Shown here piece by piece: positions 28,146 to 36,834 of a DNA stretch of 64,000 nt. The stretch comes from Caulobacter sp. X. GTDB taxonomy: Bacteria; Pseudomonadota; Alphaproteobacteria; Caulobacterales; Caulobacteraceae. Each line of letters starts with the position of its first letter. The stretch's first letter is position 1. The DNA lies in contig NZ_PEGF01000002.1 of the NCBI RefSeq assembly GCF_002742635.1, forward strand, positions 1 through 64,000. The letters run 5' to 3'. The notes below the pieces were generated by a model that saw only the letters and a list, made by a program, of their open reading frames with translations, was not told the DNA's origin and did not search any database. Position numbers and translations under genes: made by a program.

Positions 28146-28290
28146 TCTCTCCTCCCCATTAGGGGGAGGTGGATCGGCGCGAATACGCGACGAGACGGAG
28201 GGGGTCCGCGAAGCGGTGATGAGGTTGCGACTTCACAGGGCCCCTCCACCGGCGTTCGCCGGTCCCCCTCCCCCAGAGGGGGAGGAGAGA
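28146..28290. repeat. Palindromic intergenic repeat, copy 3
   Basis: TCTCCTCCCC at the left and GGGGAGGAGAGA at the right are the outer arms. Inside are CCCATTAGGGGG and CCCCCAGAGGGGG hairpins plus the shared ACGGAGGGGGT block. Same architecture as copies 1, 2, 4 and 5. Confidence 0.8.
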
Positions 28291-28319
28291 TTTCGTCTTC
28301 CCCTGGCTGTGCGCCCAGT

Positions 28320-28335
28320 TCAAACTCTCGTTTGA
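28320..28335. promoter_or_regulatory. TCAAAC-N4-GTTTGA operator before the SDR gene
   Basis: TCAAACTCTCGTTTGA is a perfect inverted repeat 22 bases before the SDR start, in an AT-rich stretch ending in a GGGAGG ribosome site. It shares both half-sites and spacing with the site at 27160. Confidence 0.65.
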
Positions 28336-28357
28336 ATTATAATCGGGAGGATGCCGC

Positions 28358-29143
28358 ATGGCGCAGAGCACGGGCCGGGTCGCCGGCAAGAAGGCCTTCA
28401 TCACTGGCGGCGCCCAGGGCCTGGGCGCGGCGGCCGGGCGTCGGCTCGCCGAAGAGGGCGCCAAGGTCGCGCTCGCCGACATCAACCTGGCGGGCGCCCA
28501 GGCCGTGGCCGCCGAGATCAACGCCCAGCACGGCGCCGGCACCGCCTTCGCCTACCCGCTGGACGTCACCCAGGAAGACCAGTGGATCGAGGTCCTGGAA
28601 AAGGCCGTCGGCGACATGGGCGGCCTGTCGGTTCTGGTCAACAACGCCGGGATCGGCGGCGACGGCCCGATCGAGAGCCTCGACTTCGGCCTCTGGAAGA
28701 AGGTCATGTCGGTCAATGTCGACTCGGTGTTCCTGGGCGCCAAGCACGCCCTGACCCACATGCGGGCGCATCAGCCTGGCTCGATCATCAATCTGAGCTC
28801 GATCGCCGGCCTGATCGCCAATGGCAATTCGCCGGCCTACAACGCCAGCAAGGCGGCGGTCTGGCTGCTCAGCAAGAACATCGCGCTGTACTGCGCCAAG
28901 ATGAAGCTCGACATCCGCTCGAACTCCATCCACCCGACCTTCATCGACACACCGATCCTGGACGGCTTTTCGGCCCGGTTCGGCAAGGAAGAGGCCTTCG
29001 CCAAGCTGGCCCGCCAGGTGCCGATGGGCCGGATCGGCGAGCCGGCCGACATCGCCAACGCGGTGCTCTATCTGGCCAGCGACGAAAGCAAGTTCATGAC
29101 CGGCGCCGAGATCAAGGTCGACGGCGGCATTTCGGCGATGTGA
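28358..29143 (+). CDS. Short-chain dehydrogenase/reductase, hydroxysteroid-dehydrogenase-like
   Basis: A 261-residue classical SDR: cofactor loop AFITGGAQGLGAAAGRRLAEEG, acidic residue in ALADINL (NAD preference), LVNNAGIGGDG, catalytic Ser in INLSSIAG, and YNASKAAV with Tyr and Lys. HPTFIDTPIL and GGISAM near the end are typical of the 3(17)-beta-hydroxysteroid dehydrogenase and cyclohexanol-type group. The operator-like repeat upstream suggests control by a TetR-type regulator. The substrate is not predictable. Confidence 0.92.
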   Translation: MAQSTGRVAGKKAFITGGAQGLGAAAGRRLAEEGAKVALADINLAGAQAVAAEINAQHGAGTAFAYPLDVTQEDQWIEVLEKAVGDMGGLSVLVNNAGIGGDGPIESLDFGLWKKVMSVNVDSVFLGAKHALTHMRAHQPGSIINLSSIAGLIANGNSPAYNASKAAVWLLSKNIALYCAKMKLDIRSNSIHPTFIDTPILDGFSARFGKEEAFAKLARQVPMGRIGEPADIANAVLYLASDESKFMTGAEIKVDGGISAM

Positions 29144-29151
29144 GGCGAAAG

Positions 29152-29309
29152 CCCTTCTCCCCTTGCGGGAGAAGGTGTCGCCGTAGGCGACGGATGAGGG
29201 GTTGAAGAACGCAAACGCCGCGACAGCCCCTCGGCCGTCGCGGCGTTTCTGTTGGTGCGACCCCTCACCCGGCCCTGTCGAGCCACCCTCTCCCGCAGGG
29301 GAAGAGGGG
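29152..29309. repeat. Palindromic intergenic repeat, copy 4, with central terminator-like hairpin
   Basis: Outer arms CCCTTCTCCCCTTGCGGGAG and CTCCCGCAGGGGAAGAGGGG are imperfectly complementary. The centre carries a strong hairpin, AACGCCGCGAC with GTCGCGGCGTT, followed by TCTGTT. It sits between the convergent SDR and regA genes and may end transcription. Confidence 0.8.
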
Positions 29310-29317
29310 AAGCTTGA

Positions 29318-29875
29318 TCAGCGCGGCGCCCTTTTCGCCAGGATCCGCTGCAGGGTCCGGCGGTGCATGTTCAGGCGGCGGGCGGTTTCCGAGACGTTGT
29401 GGCCGCACATCTCGTAGACGCGCTGGATGTGCTCCCAGCGGACGCGGTCGGCGCTCATCGGGTTTTCCGGCGGCGCGGGCGCGGCGTCCTTGGCCGCCAG
29501 CAGGGCGCGGGCCACGTCGTCGGCGTCGGCCGGCTTGGAGAGGTAGTCGACCACCCCCGCCTTCACCGCCGCCACGGCCGTGGCGATGTTGCCGTAGCCG
29601 GTCAGCATGATGACCTTGGCGTCGGGGCGCGCGTCGCGCACCGCCTCGACCACCTTCAGGCCCGAGCCGTCCTCCAGGCGCATGTCCAGCACGGCGTGGG
29701 CTGGGGCCTGGGCGCGCAGGATGGTCAGGGCCTCGGCCACGGAAGCCGCCAGCGTCACCTCGAACCCGCGTTGCTCCAGCGCTCGTCCGAGCCGGGTCCG
29801 CAGCGGGCCGTCATCGTCCAACAGAAGCAGCGTCTTGTCCGGCAGCGCCGAAACCAGCTCTCCGATATCCGCCAT
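29318..29875 (-). CDS. regA: Redox response regulator RegA/ActR
   Basis: A 185-residue regulator, the output of the RegB kinase. The receiver domain has LLLLDDDGPLRTRL, phospho-acceptor Asp in AVLDMRLEDGSG, and YLSKPAD with the conserved Lys. The C-terminal Fis-type helix-turn-helix is HNVSETARRLNMHRRTLQRIL, almost invariant in RegA/ActR/PrrA proteins. ATG 29875 matches the family start. It is downstream of regB on the same strand, about 75 bases after the kinase stop. Confidence 0.94.
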   Translation of the reverse strand: MADIGELVSALPDKTLLLLDDDGPLRTRLGRALEQRGFEVTLAASVAEALTILRAQAPAHAVLDMRLEDGSGLKVVEAVRDARPDAKVIMLTGYGNIATAVAAVKAGVVDYLSKPADADDVARALLAAKDAAPAPPENPMSADRVRWEHIQRVYEMCGHNVSETARRLNMHRRTLQRILAKRAPR

Positions 29876-29950
29876 GAAGTCAGCCCCTCCCCGGGCCAAT
29901 ACTCAACAGGCCAAATAGTGCTCTATCCTTCCGCGCATCCGCGACAGAAC

Positions 29951-31351
29951 TCAAGCCCCCGTATAACCTGGAGCTTCGAGCGCGGCGCGCGGCCAACGCG
30001 CGGACACCACGGCGCCGCCGCGACGACCATTACGGAAATCGACGGTCGCGCCGGTCCGTTCCAGCAAGGTCTTGGCGATGAAGAAGCCAAGACCCATGCC
30101 GATATGGCCGGTACGCGAGCCTTCCGCGCCCGGACGCGTGGTCACGTACGGTTCGCCCAGCTTCGCCAGCACCTCGGGCGAGAATCCCGGCCCGTCGTCG
30201 CGGGCCTCGATGACAATATGTCGCGGGTCGAAGCGGGCGATGACGATCACCTCGCTGCGGGCGAAGTCCACCGCGTTCTCCACGATCGAGGTCATGGCGT
30301 GGATGATCTCGGGGCGACGCCAGATGTCGGGCGCGGTCTCGCCGGCCGGACCATTGACCACGGCCTCGACCCGGATGCCGTGGACGAGATGCGGCTCGAT
30401 GACGTCCTGGACCAGCTGCACCAGGCTCATGCGCTCATGCACGGCGTCCTGGGCCTCGGGCATTTCCGTCAGGCGCTGCAGGATCTCGCGGCAGCGGGCG
30501 GCCTGGCCGATCAGCAGCTCGGCGTCCTCGCGCACCTCCTCGCTGGTGGCGTTGCGGGCCATCTCGCGCGAGACGACCGAGATGGTCGCCAGCGGCGTGC
30601 CCAGCTCATGCGCGGCCGCCGCCGCCAGGGCGCCCAGGGCCGAGAGCCGTTGCTCGCGGGCCAACACCGTCTCGGTGACGTTCAAGGCCAGCTCCATGCG
30701 GGCGGATTCGCTGGCCGCCTGCCAGGCGTAGGCGGTGGTCAGGATGATGCCGACGATCCGGGCCGAGACGACGAACCACAGATTGAACGGCGAGGAGTCT
30801 GGCAGGATCGGTCTTCCGCCGATGGTGGGTAGCGGCATGTGGAAGACGGCCAACAGGATCGAGGCGGCGACCGCCAAGGCCGCCAAGCCCATCGCATAGC
30901 GCGCGGGCAGGGTCGCCGCCGCCAGGGTGGCCGGCGCGATCAGCAGCAGGGCGAAGGGATTATAGGCGCCGCCGGTCAGGTAGATCAGGCCCGACAGCTG
31001 CAGGATGTCGAAGGCGATCTGGGCCGTGGCCTCGCCGTCCCGAGCCATCCTCTGGCCGTTGGAGGCCAGGCCCAGCAGCACGTTCAGCCAGGCCGACAGG
31101 GCCACCAGGGTGAAGCACATCGCCCACGGCACCTGCATCTTCAGCGCCAGGCCCGAGATCAGCAGGGCGGCCGTCTGGCCGACGACCCAGGCCCATCGCT
31201 GGGCCAGCAGGGTGCGAACGCGGAGGCGGCTGCGACGCAGGCCGGGCGCGGTCCAGCTCCAGGCGTCGTCTTGCGCCGGCTCGTCGCCCGGCCTATCGAG
31301 CCCGTTGCGGCGCGGATCCTCGGGCATTCCAGCGAACGAGACGTCAGCCAT
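29951..31351 (-). CDS. regB: Redox sensor histidine kinase RegB/ActS
   Basis: A 466-residue membrane kinase with about six N-terminal helices. GGAYNPFALLL carries the quinone-sensing GGxxNPF motif. The H-box AAAAHELGTPLATI has the phospho-acceptor histidine, and the conserved redox Cys is in GQAARCREILQRL. HATPase motifs are DDGPGFS and GMGLGFFIAKTLL. The kinase adjusts respiration and energy genes to redox state. The regA gene follows, and the SCO gene is divergent, matching the known regB-senC-regA association. Confidence 0.94.
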   Translation of the reverse strand: MADVSFAGMPEDPRRNGLDRPGDEPAQDDAWSWTAPGLRRSRLRVRTLLAQRWAWVVGQTAALLISGLALKMQVPWAMCFTLVALSAWLNVLLGLASNGQRMARDGEATAQIAFDILQLSGLIYLTGGAYNPFALLLIAPATLAAATLPARYAMGLAALAVAASILLAVFHMPLPTIGGRPILPDSSPFNLWFVVSARIVGIILTTAYAWQAASESARMELALNVTETVLAREQRLSALGALAAAAAHELGTPLATISVVSREMARNATSEEVREDAELLIGQAARCREILQRLTEMPEAQDAVHERMSLVQLVQDVIEPHLVHGIRVEAVVNGPAGETAPDIWRRPEIIHAMTSIVENAVDFARSEVIVIARFDPRHIVIEARDDGPGFSPEVLAKLGEPYVTTRPGAEGSRTGHIGMGLGFFIAKTLLERTGATVDFRNGRRGGAVVSARWPRAALEAPGYTGA

Positions 31352-31425
31352 GGCCGCAAGATTGTCCAGAATTGCGCGCTTTGCGAGTGCAAAAGGATGG
31401 GCTGAGACAAAAGGATGCGCCGTCG

Positions 31426-32010
31426 ATGCTTCGCCAACGTCTGGTCCTGATCGTGGTCTGCCTGCTGGGTCTGCTCGTCGTCGGCGGGCTGGCGTGGCGG
31501 GCCAACACGCTCGGCGAGCAGCCCGCCGTCGCGGTCGGCGGCCCGTTCCAGCTGGTCGACCAGAACGGCGCCCCGACCACCGAGAAGGTGCTGAAGGGCA
31601 AGTGGAGCGCGGTGTTCTTCGGCTTCACCTACTGCCCCGACGTCTGCCCGGGCACGCTGCAGGGCCTGGCGGCCGCCACGGAGCTGCTGGGACCCAAGGC
31701 CAAGGATCTCCAGATCGTCTTCATCTCGATCGACCCCGAGCGCGACACGCCCGCCCAGATGAAGAGCTACCTGTCGGCCGACTATGTGCCGAAATCGACG
31801 ATCGGCCTGACGGGAACCCAGGCGCAGGTCGACGCCGCCGCCAAGGCCTACAAGGTCTATTACGCCAAGGTCGGGACGGGGCCGGGCTACACCATGGACC
31901 ACTCGACGGCGATCTACCTGATGGACCCCAAGGGCCGCTTCAAGACGGTGATCCCCTACAACCAGCCGCCAGCCGACATCGCCGCGCGGATCAAGGCGGC
32001 GATGAACTAG
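31426..32010 (+). CDS. SCO1/SenC family copper chaperone
   Basis: A 194-residue protein anchored by an N-terminal helix ([19 protein letters not shown]). The thioredoxin-like domain has the copper motif [12 protein letters not shown] (CxxxC) and the third ligand His in [13 protein letters not shown]. It helps deliver copper to cytochrome oxidase. ATG 31426 has AAAGGA upstream. It is divergent from regB, so a shared promoter region of about 75 bases may allow joint redox control. Its stop overlaps that of the convergent DUF2200 gene. Confidence 0.94.
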   Translation: MLRQRLVLIVVCLLGLLVVGGLAWRANTLGEQPAVAVGGPFQLVDQNGAPTTEKVLKGKWSAVFFGFTYCPDVCPGTLQGLAAATELLGPKAKDLQIVFISIDPERDTPAQMKSYLSADYVPKSTIGLTGTQAQVDAAAKAYKVYYAKVGTGPGYTMDHSTAIYLMDPKGRFKTVIPYNQPPADIAARIKAAMN

Positions 32011-32375
32011 GCCCTTTGGTGCGAGCCATCGCGCAGGATCTTGCTCATCGGCCTGCCCTTGGCCAATTCGTCGATCAGCTTGTCGAGATAGCGGATCTCT
32101 CGCATCAGCGGATCCTCGACCGTCTCGACGCGCACGCCGCAGATCGAGCCCGTGATGGCCAGGCGCGCCGGGTTCAGCGCCGGCGCCTGGGCGAAAAAGG
32201 TCTCGAAGTCGGTGCGTTGCGCCAGATGCTCCTCGAACGCCGCCGGGGCGAAGCCCGTCAGCCAGAGAATGATCTCGTCGACCTCGGCCTTGGTCCGGCC
32301 CTTCTTCTCGGCCTTGGCGACATAGTGGGGGTAAACGCTGGCGAAGCTGGTGGCGTAAAGCCTGTGCCTGGTCAT
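32007..32375 (-). CDS. DUF2200 family protein
   Basis: A 122-residue cytoplasmic protein with an almost invariant family opening, [36 protein letters not shown], followed by WLTGF and [37 protein letters not shown]. The function of the family is not known. It converges with the SCO gene, overlapping by 4 bases. Codon use is ordinary. Confidence 0.9.
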   Translation of the reverse strand: MTRHRLYATSFASVYPHYVAKAEKKGRTKAEVDEIILWLTGFAPAAFEEHLAQRTDFETFFAQAPALNPARLAITGSICGVRVETVEDPLMREIRYLDKLIDELAKGRPMSKILRDGSHQRA

Positions 32376-32503
32376 CGGATCCCCCTGTCGTCGGCTCCCC
32401 GCGACCCTAGCATCCCCCGTCGTGCGTGATAGCGGTCACGCGGCGGAGCAAAGCGATGCCATGCCGCACCGCAAGACTAGACTCCGTTAGGCTTCCTTAT
32501 GCT

Positions 32504-32520
32504 ATGTTGCGCTGCAACAT
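32504..32520. promoter_or_regulatory. Inverted repeat before phaZ, possible PhaR site
   Basis: ATGTTGC-GCT-GCAACAT is a perfect inverted repeat 12 bases before the depolymerase start. The TGC-N-GCA core resembles the PhaR binding site reported for Paracoccus (CTGC-N3-4-GCAG). Confidence 0.5.
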
Positions 32521-32532
32521 TGTGGGTGCGAC

Positions 32533-33795
32533 ATGCTCTACGCCCTTCACGAGGCGGCCTACTACGCCTCGACCCCGATGCGCCTCGCGGCGCTGGCGGC
32601 CCGGGATTTCTGGGGATCGCCGCTGAATCCGGCCGCTGACTCGGCGCTCGGCCGGCGCATGCACGCCGGCGCGGACCTGTTCGCCAACATCACCCGGCGT
32701 TACGGCAAGCCGAAGTGGAACATCGACAAGGTCAAGGTCGGCCAGGTCGACGTTCGCGTAAGGCCGACCGTGGTCTGGGAAAGCCCCTGGGCGCGTCTCA
32801 TCCAGTTCGACCGCGACATGGCCGACATGCGCCGGGCGGGCAAGTTCTCGCTGGACCCTGCGGTGCTGATCGTCGCGCCCCTGTCAGGTCACTACGCCAC
32901 CTTGCTGCGGGGCACCGTCGAGGCCTTCCTGCCCGACCACGCCGTCTTCATCGTCGACTGGGTCAACGCCCGCGAGGTCTCGGTCCTGGAGGGCCGCTTC
33001 GACTTCCACGACTATATCGACCACGTCATCCAGATGCTGGAGGTCTTGGGGCCGCGTCCGAACGTAGTCGCCGTCTGCCAGCCCGGCCCGCCGGTCCTGG
33101 CGGCCGCCGCCCTGATGGCCGAGCAGAACCACCCCTCGCGTCCGGCCAGCATGACCTTCATGGGCTCGCCGATCGACGCGCGCCTGTCGCCGACCGTCAC
33201 GAACCAGCTGGCCGAGGAAAAGCCGTTCACCTGGTTCCAGTCGAACATGATCTACACCGTGCCGCCGCCCTATGCGGGCGCGGGGCGGCGCGTCTATCCG
33301 TGCTTCGTCCAGCTGGCCAGCTTCATGAGCATGAACGCCGAGCGCCACCAGGAAGCCCACCGCCGCTACTTCAACCACCTGGTCAGCGGCGACGGCGACA
33401 GCGCCGACAAGCACCTGGAGTTCTACGACGAGTACCTGTCGGTCCTGGACCTGACCGAGGAGTTCTATCTCCAGACCATCGATATCGTCTTCCAGCAGTA
33501 CCTGTTGCCCAAGGGCGAGCTGACGCACCGCGGAACGCTCGTGCGACCCGAGGCGATCACCGACATCGGCCTGATGACGGTCGAGGGCGAGAACGACGAC
33601 ATCTCCGGCATCGGCCAGACCCAGGCCGCCCACGGCCTGTGCCCGAACATCCCCGAGGACATGAAGCTGGACTATGTCCAGCCCAGCGTCGGCCACTACG
33701 GCGTGTTCAATGGCCGCCGGTTCCGGGAAGAGATCTATCCCCGCGTGCGGGCGTTCATCCGCAAGTGCGACCCGAATTTCGCGGAAGAAGCCTAG
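32533..33795 (+). CDS. phaZ: Intracellular polyhydroxybutyrate depolymerase
   Basis: A 420-residue alpha/beta hydrolase that mobilises stored polyhydroxyalkanoate. It opens MLYALHEAAYYASTPMRLAA, standard for the family. The nucleophile is a cysteine, Cys182 in VAVCQPGPPVL, in place of the lipase-box serine. PLSGHYATLLRGTVEAFLPDHAVFIVDW is the conserved oxyanion region, and HYGVFNGRRFREEIYPRV near the C-terminus holds the catalytic His. No signal peptide, so cytoplasmic. The palindrome at the promoter suggests control by a PHA-sensing repressor. Confidence 0.95.
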   Translation: MLYALHEAAYYASTPMRLAALAARDFWGSPLNPAADSALGRRMHAGADLFANITRRYGKPKWNIDKVKVGQVDVRVRPTVVWESPWARLIQFDRDMADMRRAGKFSLDPAVLIVAPLSGHYATLLRGTVEAFLPDHAVFIVDWVNAREVSVLEGRFDFHDYIDHVIQMLEVLGPRPNVVAVCQPGPPVLAAAALMAEQNHPSRPASMTFMGSPIDARLSPTVTNQLAEEKPFTWFQSNMIYTVPPPYAGAGRRVYPCFVQLASFMSMNAERHQEAHRRYFNHLVSGDGDSADKHLEFYDEYLSVLDLTEEFYLQTIDIVFQQYLLPKGELTHRGTLVRPEAITDIGLMTVEGENDDISGIGQTQAAHGLCPNIPEDMKLDYVQPSVGHYGVFNGRRFREEIYPRVRAFIRKCDPNFAEEA

Positions 33796-33840
33796 GGGCG
33801 GCATCTTGCGACGCGGGGCTTCGCACGCGATCTAAGGCCC

Positions 33841-34560
33841 ATGTTCTCGCGCATGGCTCAGAGGTTCTCGGACGGCGATCGGCTGGAGATCGGCGGCTGG
33901 CCGGTGCGGCTGCGCGTCGACGGCCGGGCGCGGCGGGTGTCGCTGCGGGTCGATCGCGCCAAGTCCGAGATCGTCGCCCTGGCGCCCAGTCCCAAGCGGC
34001 TGAACGAGGCCGTGGCCTTCGCCCAGGAGAAGTCTAGCTGGATCGCCAAGCAGCTGGCGGCCCTGCCCCAGCGGATGAGCCTGGCGCCGGGCGGCGTGCT
34101 GCGGCTGAACGACAAGCCCTATCGCCTTGAGGTCGGTCCCGGCCGCGCGCGGATGGAGGACGGCCGCATCATCGCGCCCGATGATCCGAACTGGGGGCTG
34201 AAGGTCATCCGGCTCGCCAAGCGCGAGGCCCTGAGCGTGCTGACCGAACGCACCGCCGTCCATGCCGCCGCCCTGGGCCGTCCGATGCCGTCGGTGGCCG
34301 TGGCCGATCCCAAGGCGCGCTGGGGCTCCTGCCGCCCGGCGACGCCGCGCGCGGCGGCGGCGATCCGCTACAGCTGGCGCCTGATCCTGGCCCCGGCGGC
34401 GGTGGCCGACTATGTCGCCGCCCACGAATGCGCTCACCTGATCGAGGCGAACCACGGGCCGAGGTTCTGGGCGATCTGCGAGCAGCTTGCGGGCGATCCG
34501 GCTCCGCACCGAGCCTGGCTGCGGGCGCATGCGGCGGAGCTGCACGCGATCGGGGCGTAG
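33841..34560 (+). CDS. M48-type metallopeptidase (YgjP/DUF45 family)
   Basis: A 239-residue protein. The zinc site is AAHECAHLIEANHGPRFW (HExxH plus a downstream His), and PKARWGSCRP is the WGS motif of the YgjP family. No signal peptide or membrane helix, so it probably acts in the cytoplasm. The substrate is unknown. ATG 33841 or the internal ATG 33853 may be the true start. It follows phaZ on the same strand by 45 bases. Confidence 0.9.
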   Translation: MFSRMAQRFSDGDRLEIGGWPVRLRVDGRARRVSLRVDRAKSEIVALAPSPKRLNEAVAFAQEKSSWIAKQLAALPQRMSLAPGGVLRLNDKPYRLEVGPGRARMEDGRIIAPDDPNWGLKVIRLAKREALSVLTERTAVHAAALGRPMPSVAVADPKARWGSCRPATPRAAAAIRYSWRLILAPAAVADYVAAHECAHLIEANHGPRFWAICEQLAGDPAPHRAWLRAHAAELHAIGA

Positions 34561-34570
34561 GGGTTCAAAT

Positions 34571-34678
34571 CCTCCCCCTAGCGGGGGAGGTGTTCGCGAA
34601 GCGAACGGAGGGGGAAGAAGCCGGATAGCCCGCACTTCCCCCTCCGGCCTTCGGCCGCCTCCCCCTCTGGGGGGAGGG
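34571..34678. repeat. Palindromic intergenic repeat, copy 5
   Basis: CCTCCCCCTAGCGGGGGAGG hairpin at the left and CCTCCCCCTCTGGGGGGAGG at the right, with CGGAGGGGGAAG and CTTCCCCCTCCGG inner arms. It lies between the convergent peptidase and PBP1A genes. Confidence 0.8.
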
Positions 34679-34683
34679 TTCCT

Positions 34684-36639
34684 CTAATAAGGCAGCTGCC
34701 CGGGCGGCGGGGCGGTTCCCGCCGGGGTCTCCGCCGCCGCGCCCGTCGGCGTCGGGGTGGGGTTGATCAGGTCGCCGATCGGGTCGGGCGCTTCCGGCGG
34801 CGGGGCGACGCCGCCGGGGATCGGGGTGGCCTTCAGGCGCGGCAGGGCGGCGGTCATGAAGTTGCGCCAGATCTCGGCCGGCGCGCCGCCGCCGGTCACG
34901 CGGCGCATGGTGGTGTTGTCGTCCTTGCCGGTCCAGACGGCGGTCACGAAGCCGCCGGTGTAGCCGACGAACCAGGCGTCGCGGTAGTCGCTGGTGGTGC
35001 CGGTCTTGCCGGCGATGTCGTAGCCCGGGACGTTGGCGCGGGTCCCGGTGCCCGAGGTCACGACCTCGCGCATCATCTGGTTCATGTACTGCAGGGCCGG
35101 CGTGCCGATCACCGCGGCGCGGGCCTGCTTGTCGACATTGTGGTCGTACAGGACCTTGCCCTTGGCGGTGCGGATGCGCTCGATGCCGTAGCCCTTGGCC
35201 AGGAAGCCGCCGTTCGAGAACGGGGCGTAGGCCTGGGCCATCTCCATCGGCGAGACCTCGACGGCGCCCAGGGCCATCGACGGGTCCAGCTGGATCTTGC
35301 TGGTGATGCCGAGGCGGCGGGCGGTGTTGGCGACGTTGCTGGTGCCGACCTCGCTGGCCAGGCGCGCGGCGACCGTGTTGATCGACTGCGCCAGGGCCGT
35401 CTGCATCGTGATCTGGCCGAGGTACTTGCCGGTGTAGTTGCGCGGCTCCCAGTTGCCGATCTTCACCGGCTCGTCGACGACCATCATGTCGGGCGTGCGG
35501 CCCTGCTCCATGGCGGTCAGGTAGACGAATGGCTTGAAGGCCGAGCCGGCCTGGCGGCGGGCGGTGGTGGCGCGGTCGAACTGGCTGTCGGCGTAGTCGG
35601 CGCCGCCGACATAGGCGCGGATGCGGCCTTCGCCGTCGATCGCCACCAGGGCCGACTGCTGGACGCCCTGCTTTTCATAGGCCTCGACGCCCTGCTTGAC
35701 GGCGCGTTCGGCGGCGACCTGGATCGGCAGGTCCAGGGTGGTCTCGACCACCAGATCCTCGGTCGGCTCGCCGACCAGCGAGCGGACCTGGGCGTCGATA
35801 TAGTCGGTGAAGTACTGGGCGCGCTGGTTGGCCAGGGTGGCCGAGACCTGCACCGGGGTGCTGAAGGCCTGGTCGCGCTGTTCGGGCGTGATGGCCTTGA
35901 TGCGCACCATCTCGTCCAGGACGATGGTGGCGCGGCGGGCGGCGCGATCCTTGGCCGAGACCGGCGAATAGCGGGCCGGGCCCTTCATCATGCCGGCCAG
36001 CAAGGCCGCTTCGCCGACCGACAGGTCCTTGGCGGGCTTGTTGAAATAGCGCTGCGAGGCGGCCTCGATGCCGTAGGCGCCGGCGCCGAAATAGACCCGG
36101 TTCATGTAGAGGGCCAGGATCTGCTTCTTGGAGAACTTCATCTCCAGCCACACGGCCAGGATCAGCTCCTGGGCCTTGCGGCGATAGTTCTGGGCCGGGC
36201 TCAGGAACAGGTTGCGGGCCAGCTGCTGGGTGATGGTCGAGCCGCCGCGCTGGGGGCCGTCATGGGTGGCGTTCCACACCGCCGAGCGCACGATGCCCCA
36301 CGGGTTGAAGCCGAAGTGGTGGTAGAACTGGCGGTCCTCGATCGCCACGAAGGCGGCCGGCACATAGGGCGGCAGGGCGTCGATGTCGACCGGCGGGGCG
36401 TACTGGCTGCCGCGCACGGCGAGGAGCGCGCCCGAGCGGTCCAGATAGTTGATCGAGGGCTGGCGCTTGACGTCGTACAGCGTCGAGGTGTCGGGCAGGT
36501 CGCGGGCGAACACCGCGAAGAAGGCCACGACGAAGATCAGGCCCCAGATGCCCAGCACGGTTCCCCAGTAGACCAGGGCCTGAAGCGGGGTGCGTTGCGG
36601 CTTCGCCGGCTTGTTTCCGCCGAAGGGTCCGTTCGCCAT
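34684..36639 (-). CDS. Bifunctional penicillin-binding protein 1A
   Basis: A 651-residue class A peptidoglycan synthase. One membrane helix (YWGTVLGIWGLIFVVAFFAVFA) anchors it. The glycosyltransferase domain has EDRQFYHHFGFNPWGIVRS, RGGSTITQQLARNLFLS and LYMNRVYFGAGAYGI. The transpeptidase domain has the SxxK nucleophile in GSAFKPFVY, SIN in ALAQSINTVAARLA, and AGKTGTTSDY. The C-terminus is Pro/Thr/Ala-rich. Caulobacter encodes several such enzymes; which paralogue this is cannot be decided. It is divergent from recQ. Confidence 0.94.
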   Translation of the reverse strand: MANGPFGGNKPAKPQRTPLQALVYWGTVLGIWGLIFVVAFFAVFARDLPDTSTLYDVKRQPSINYLDRSGALLAVRGSQYAPPVDIDALPPYVPAAFVAIEDRQFYHHFGFNPWGIVRSAVWNATHDGPQRGGSTITQQLARNLFLSPAQNYRRKAQELILAVWLEMKFSKKQILALYMNRVYFGAGAYGIEAASQRYFNKPAKDLSVGEAALLAGMMKGPARYSPVSAKDRAARRATIVLDEMVRIKAITPEQRDQAFSTPVQVSATLANQRAQYFTDYIDAQVRSLVGEPTEDLVVETTLDLPIQVAAERAVKQGVEAYEKQGVQQSALVAIDGEGRIRAYVGGADYADSQFDRATTARRQAGSAFKPFVYLTAMEQGRTPDMMVVDEPVKIGNWEPRNYTGKYLGQITMQTALAQSINTVAARLASEVGTSNVANTARRLGITSKIQLDPSMALGAVEVSPMEMAQAYAPFSNGGFLAKGYGIERIRTAKGKVLYDHNVDKQARAAVIGTPALQYMNQMMREVVTSGTGTRANVPGYDIAGKTGTTSDYRDAWFVGYTGGFVTAVWTGKDDNTTMRRVTGGGAPAEIWRNFMTAALPRLKATPIPGGVAPPPEAPDPIGDLINPTPTPTGAAAETPAGTAPPPGQLPY

Positions 36640-36834
36640 GTTGGTATCGTTCCTGCGCGCGCCGGGGGTCTTTTAGCGCGATCCGTTTAGCCGAACCCCA
36701 CAGAACGCGCGACAAGATTGACGAGATATGAACGCGGCGGTTTTCGGGCGCTCGCCGAGCACGGACTTCACAGAAACGTCGGCGCCAGCGATCCTGCCTT
36801 GGCGCGGCGCGGGCGGACCGCCATAACCACGCCC

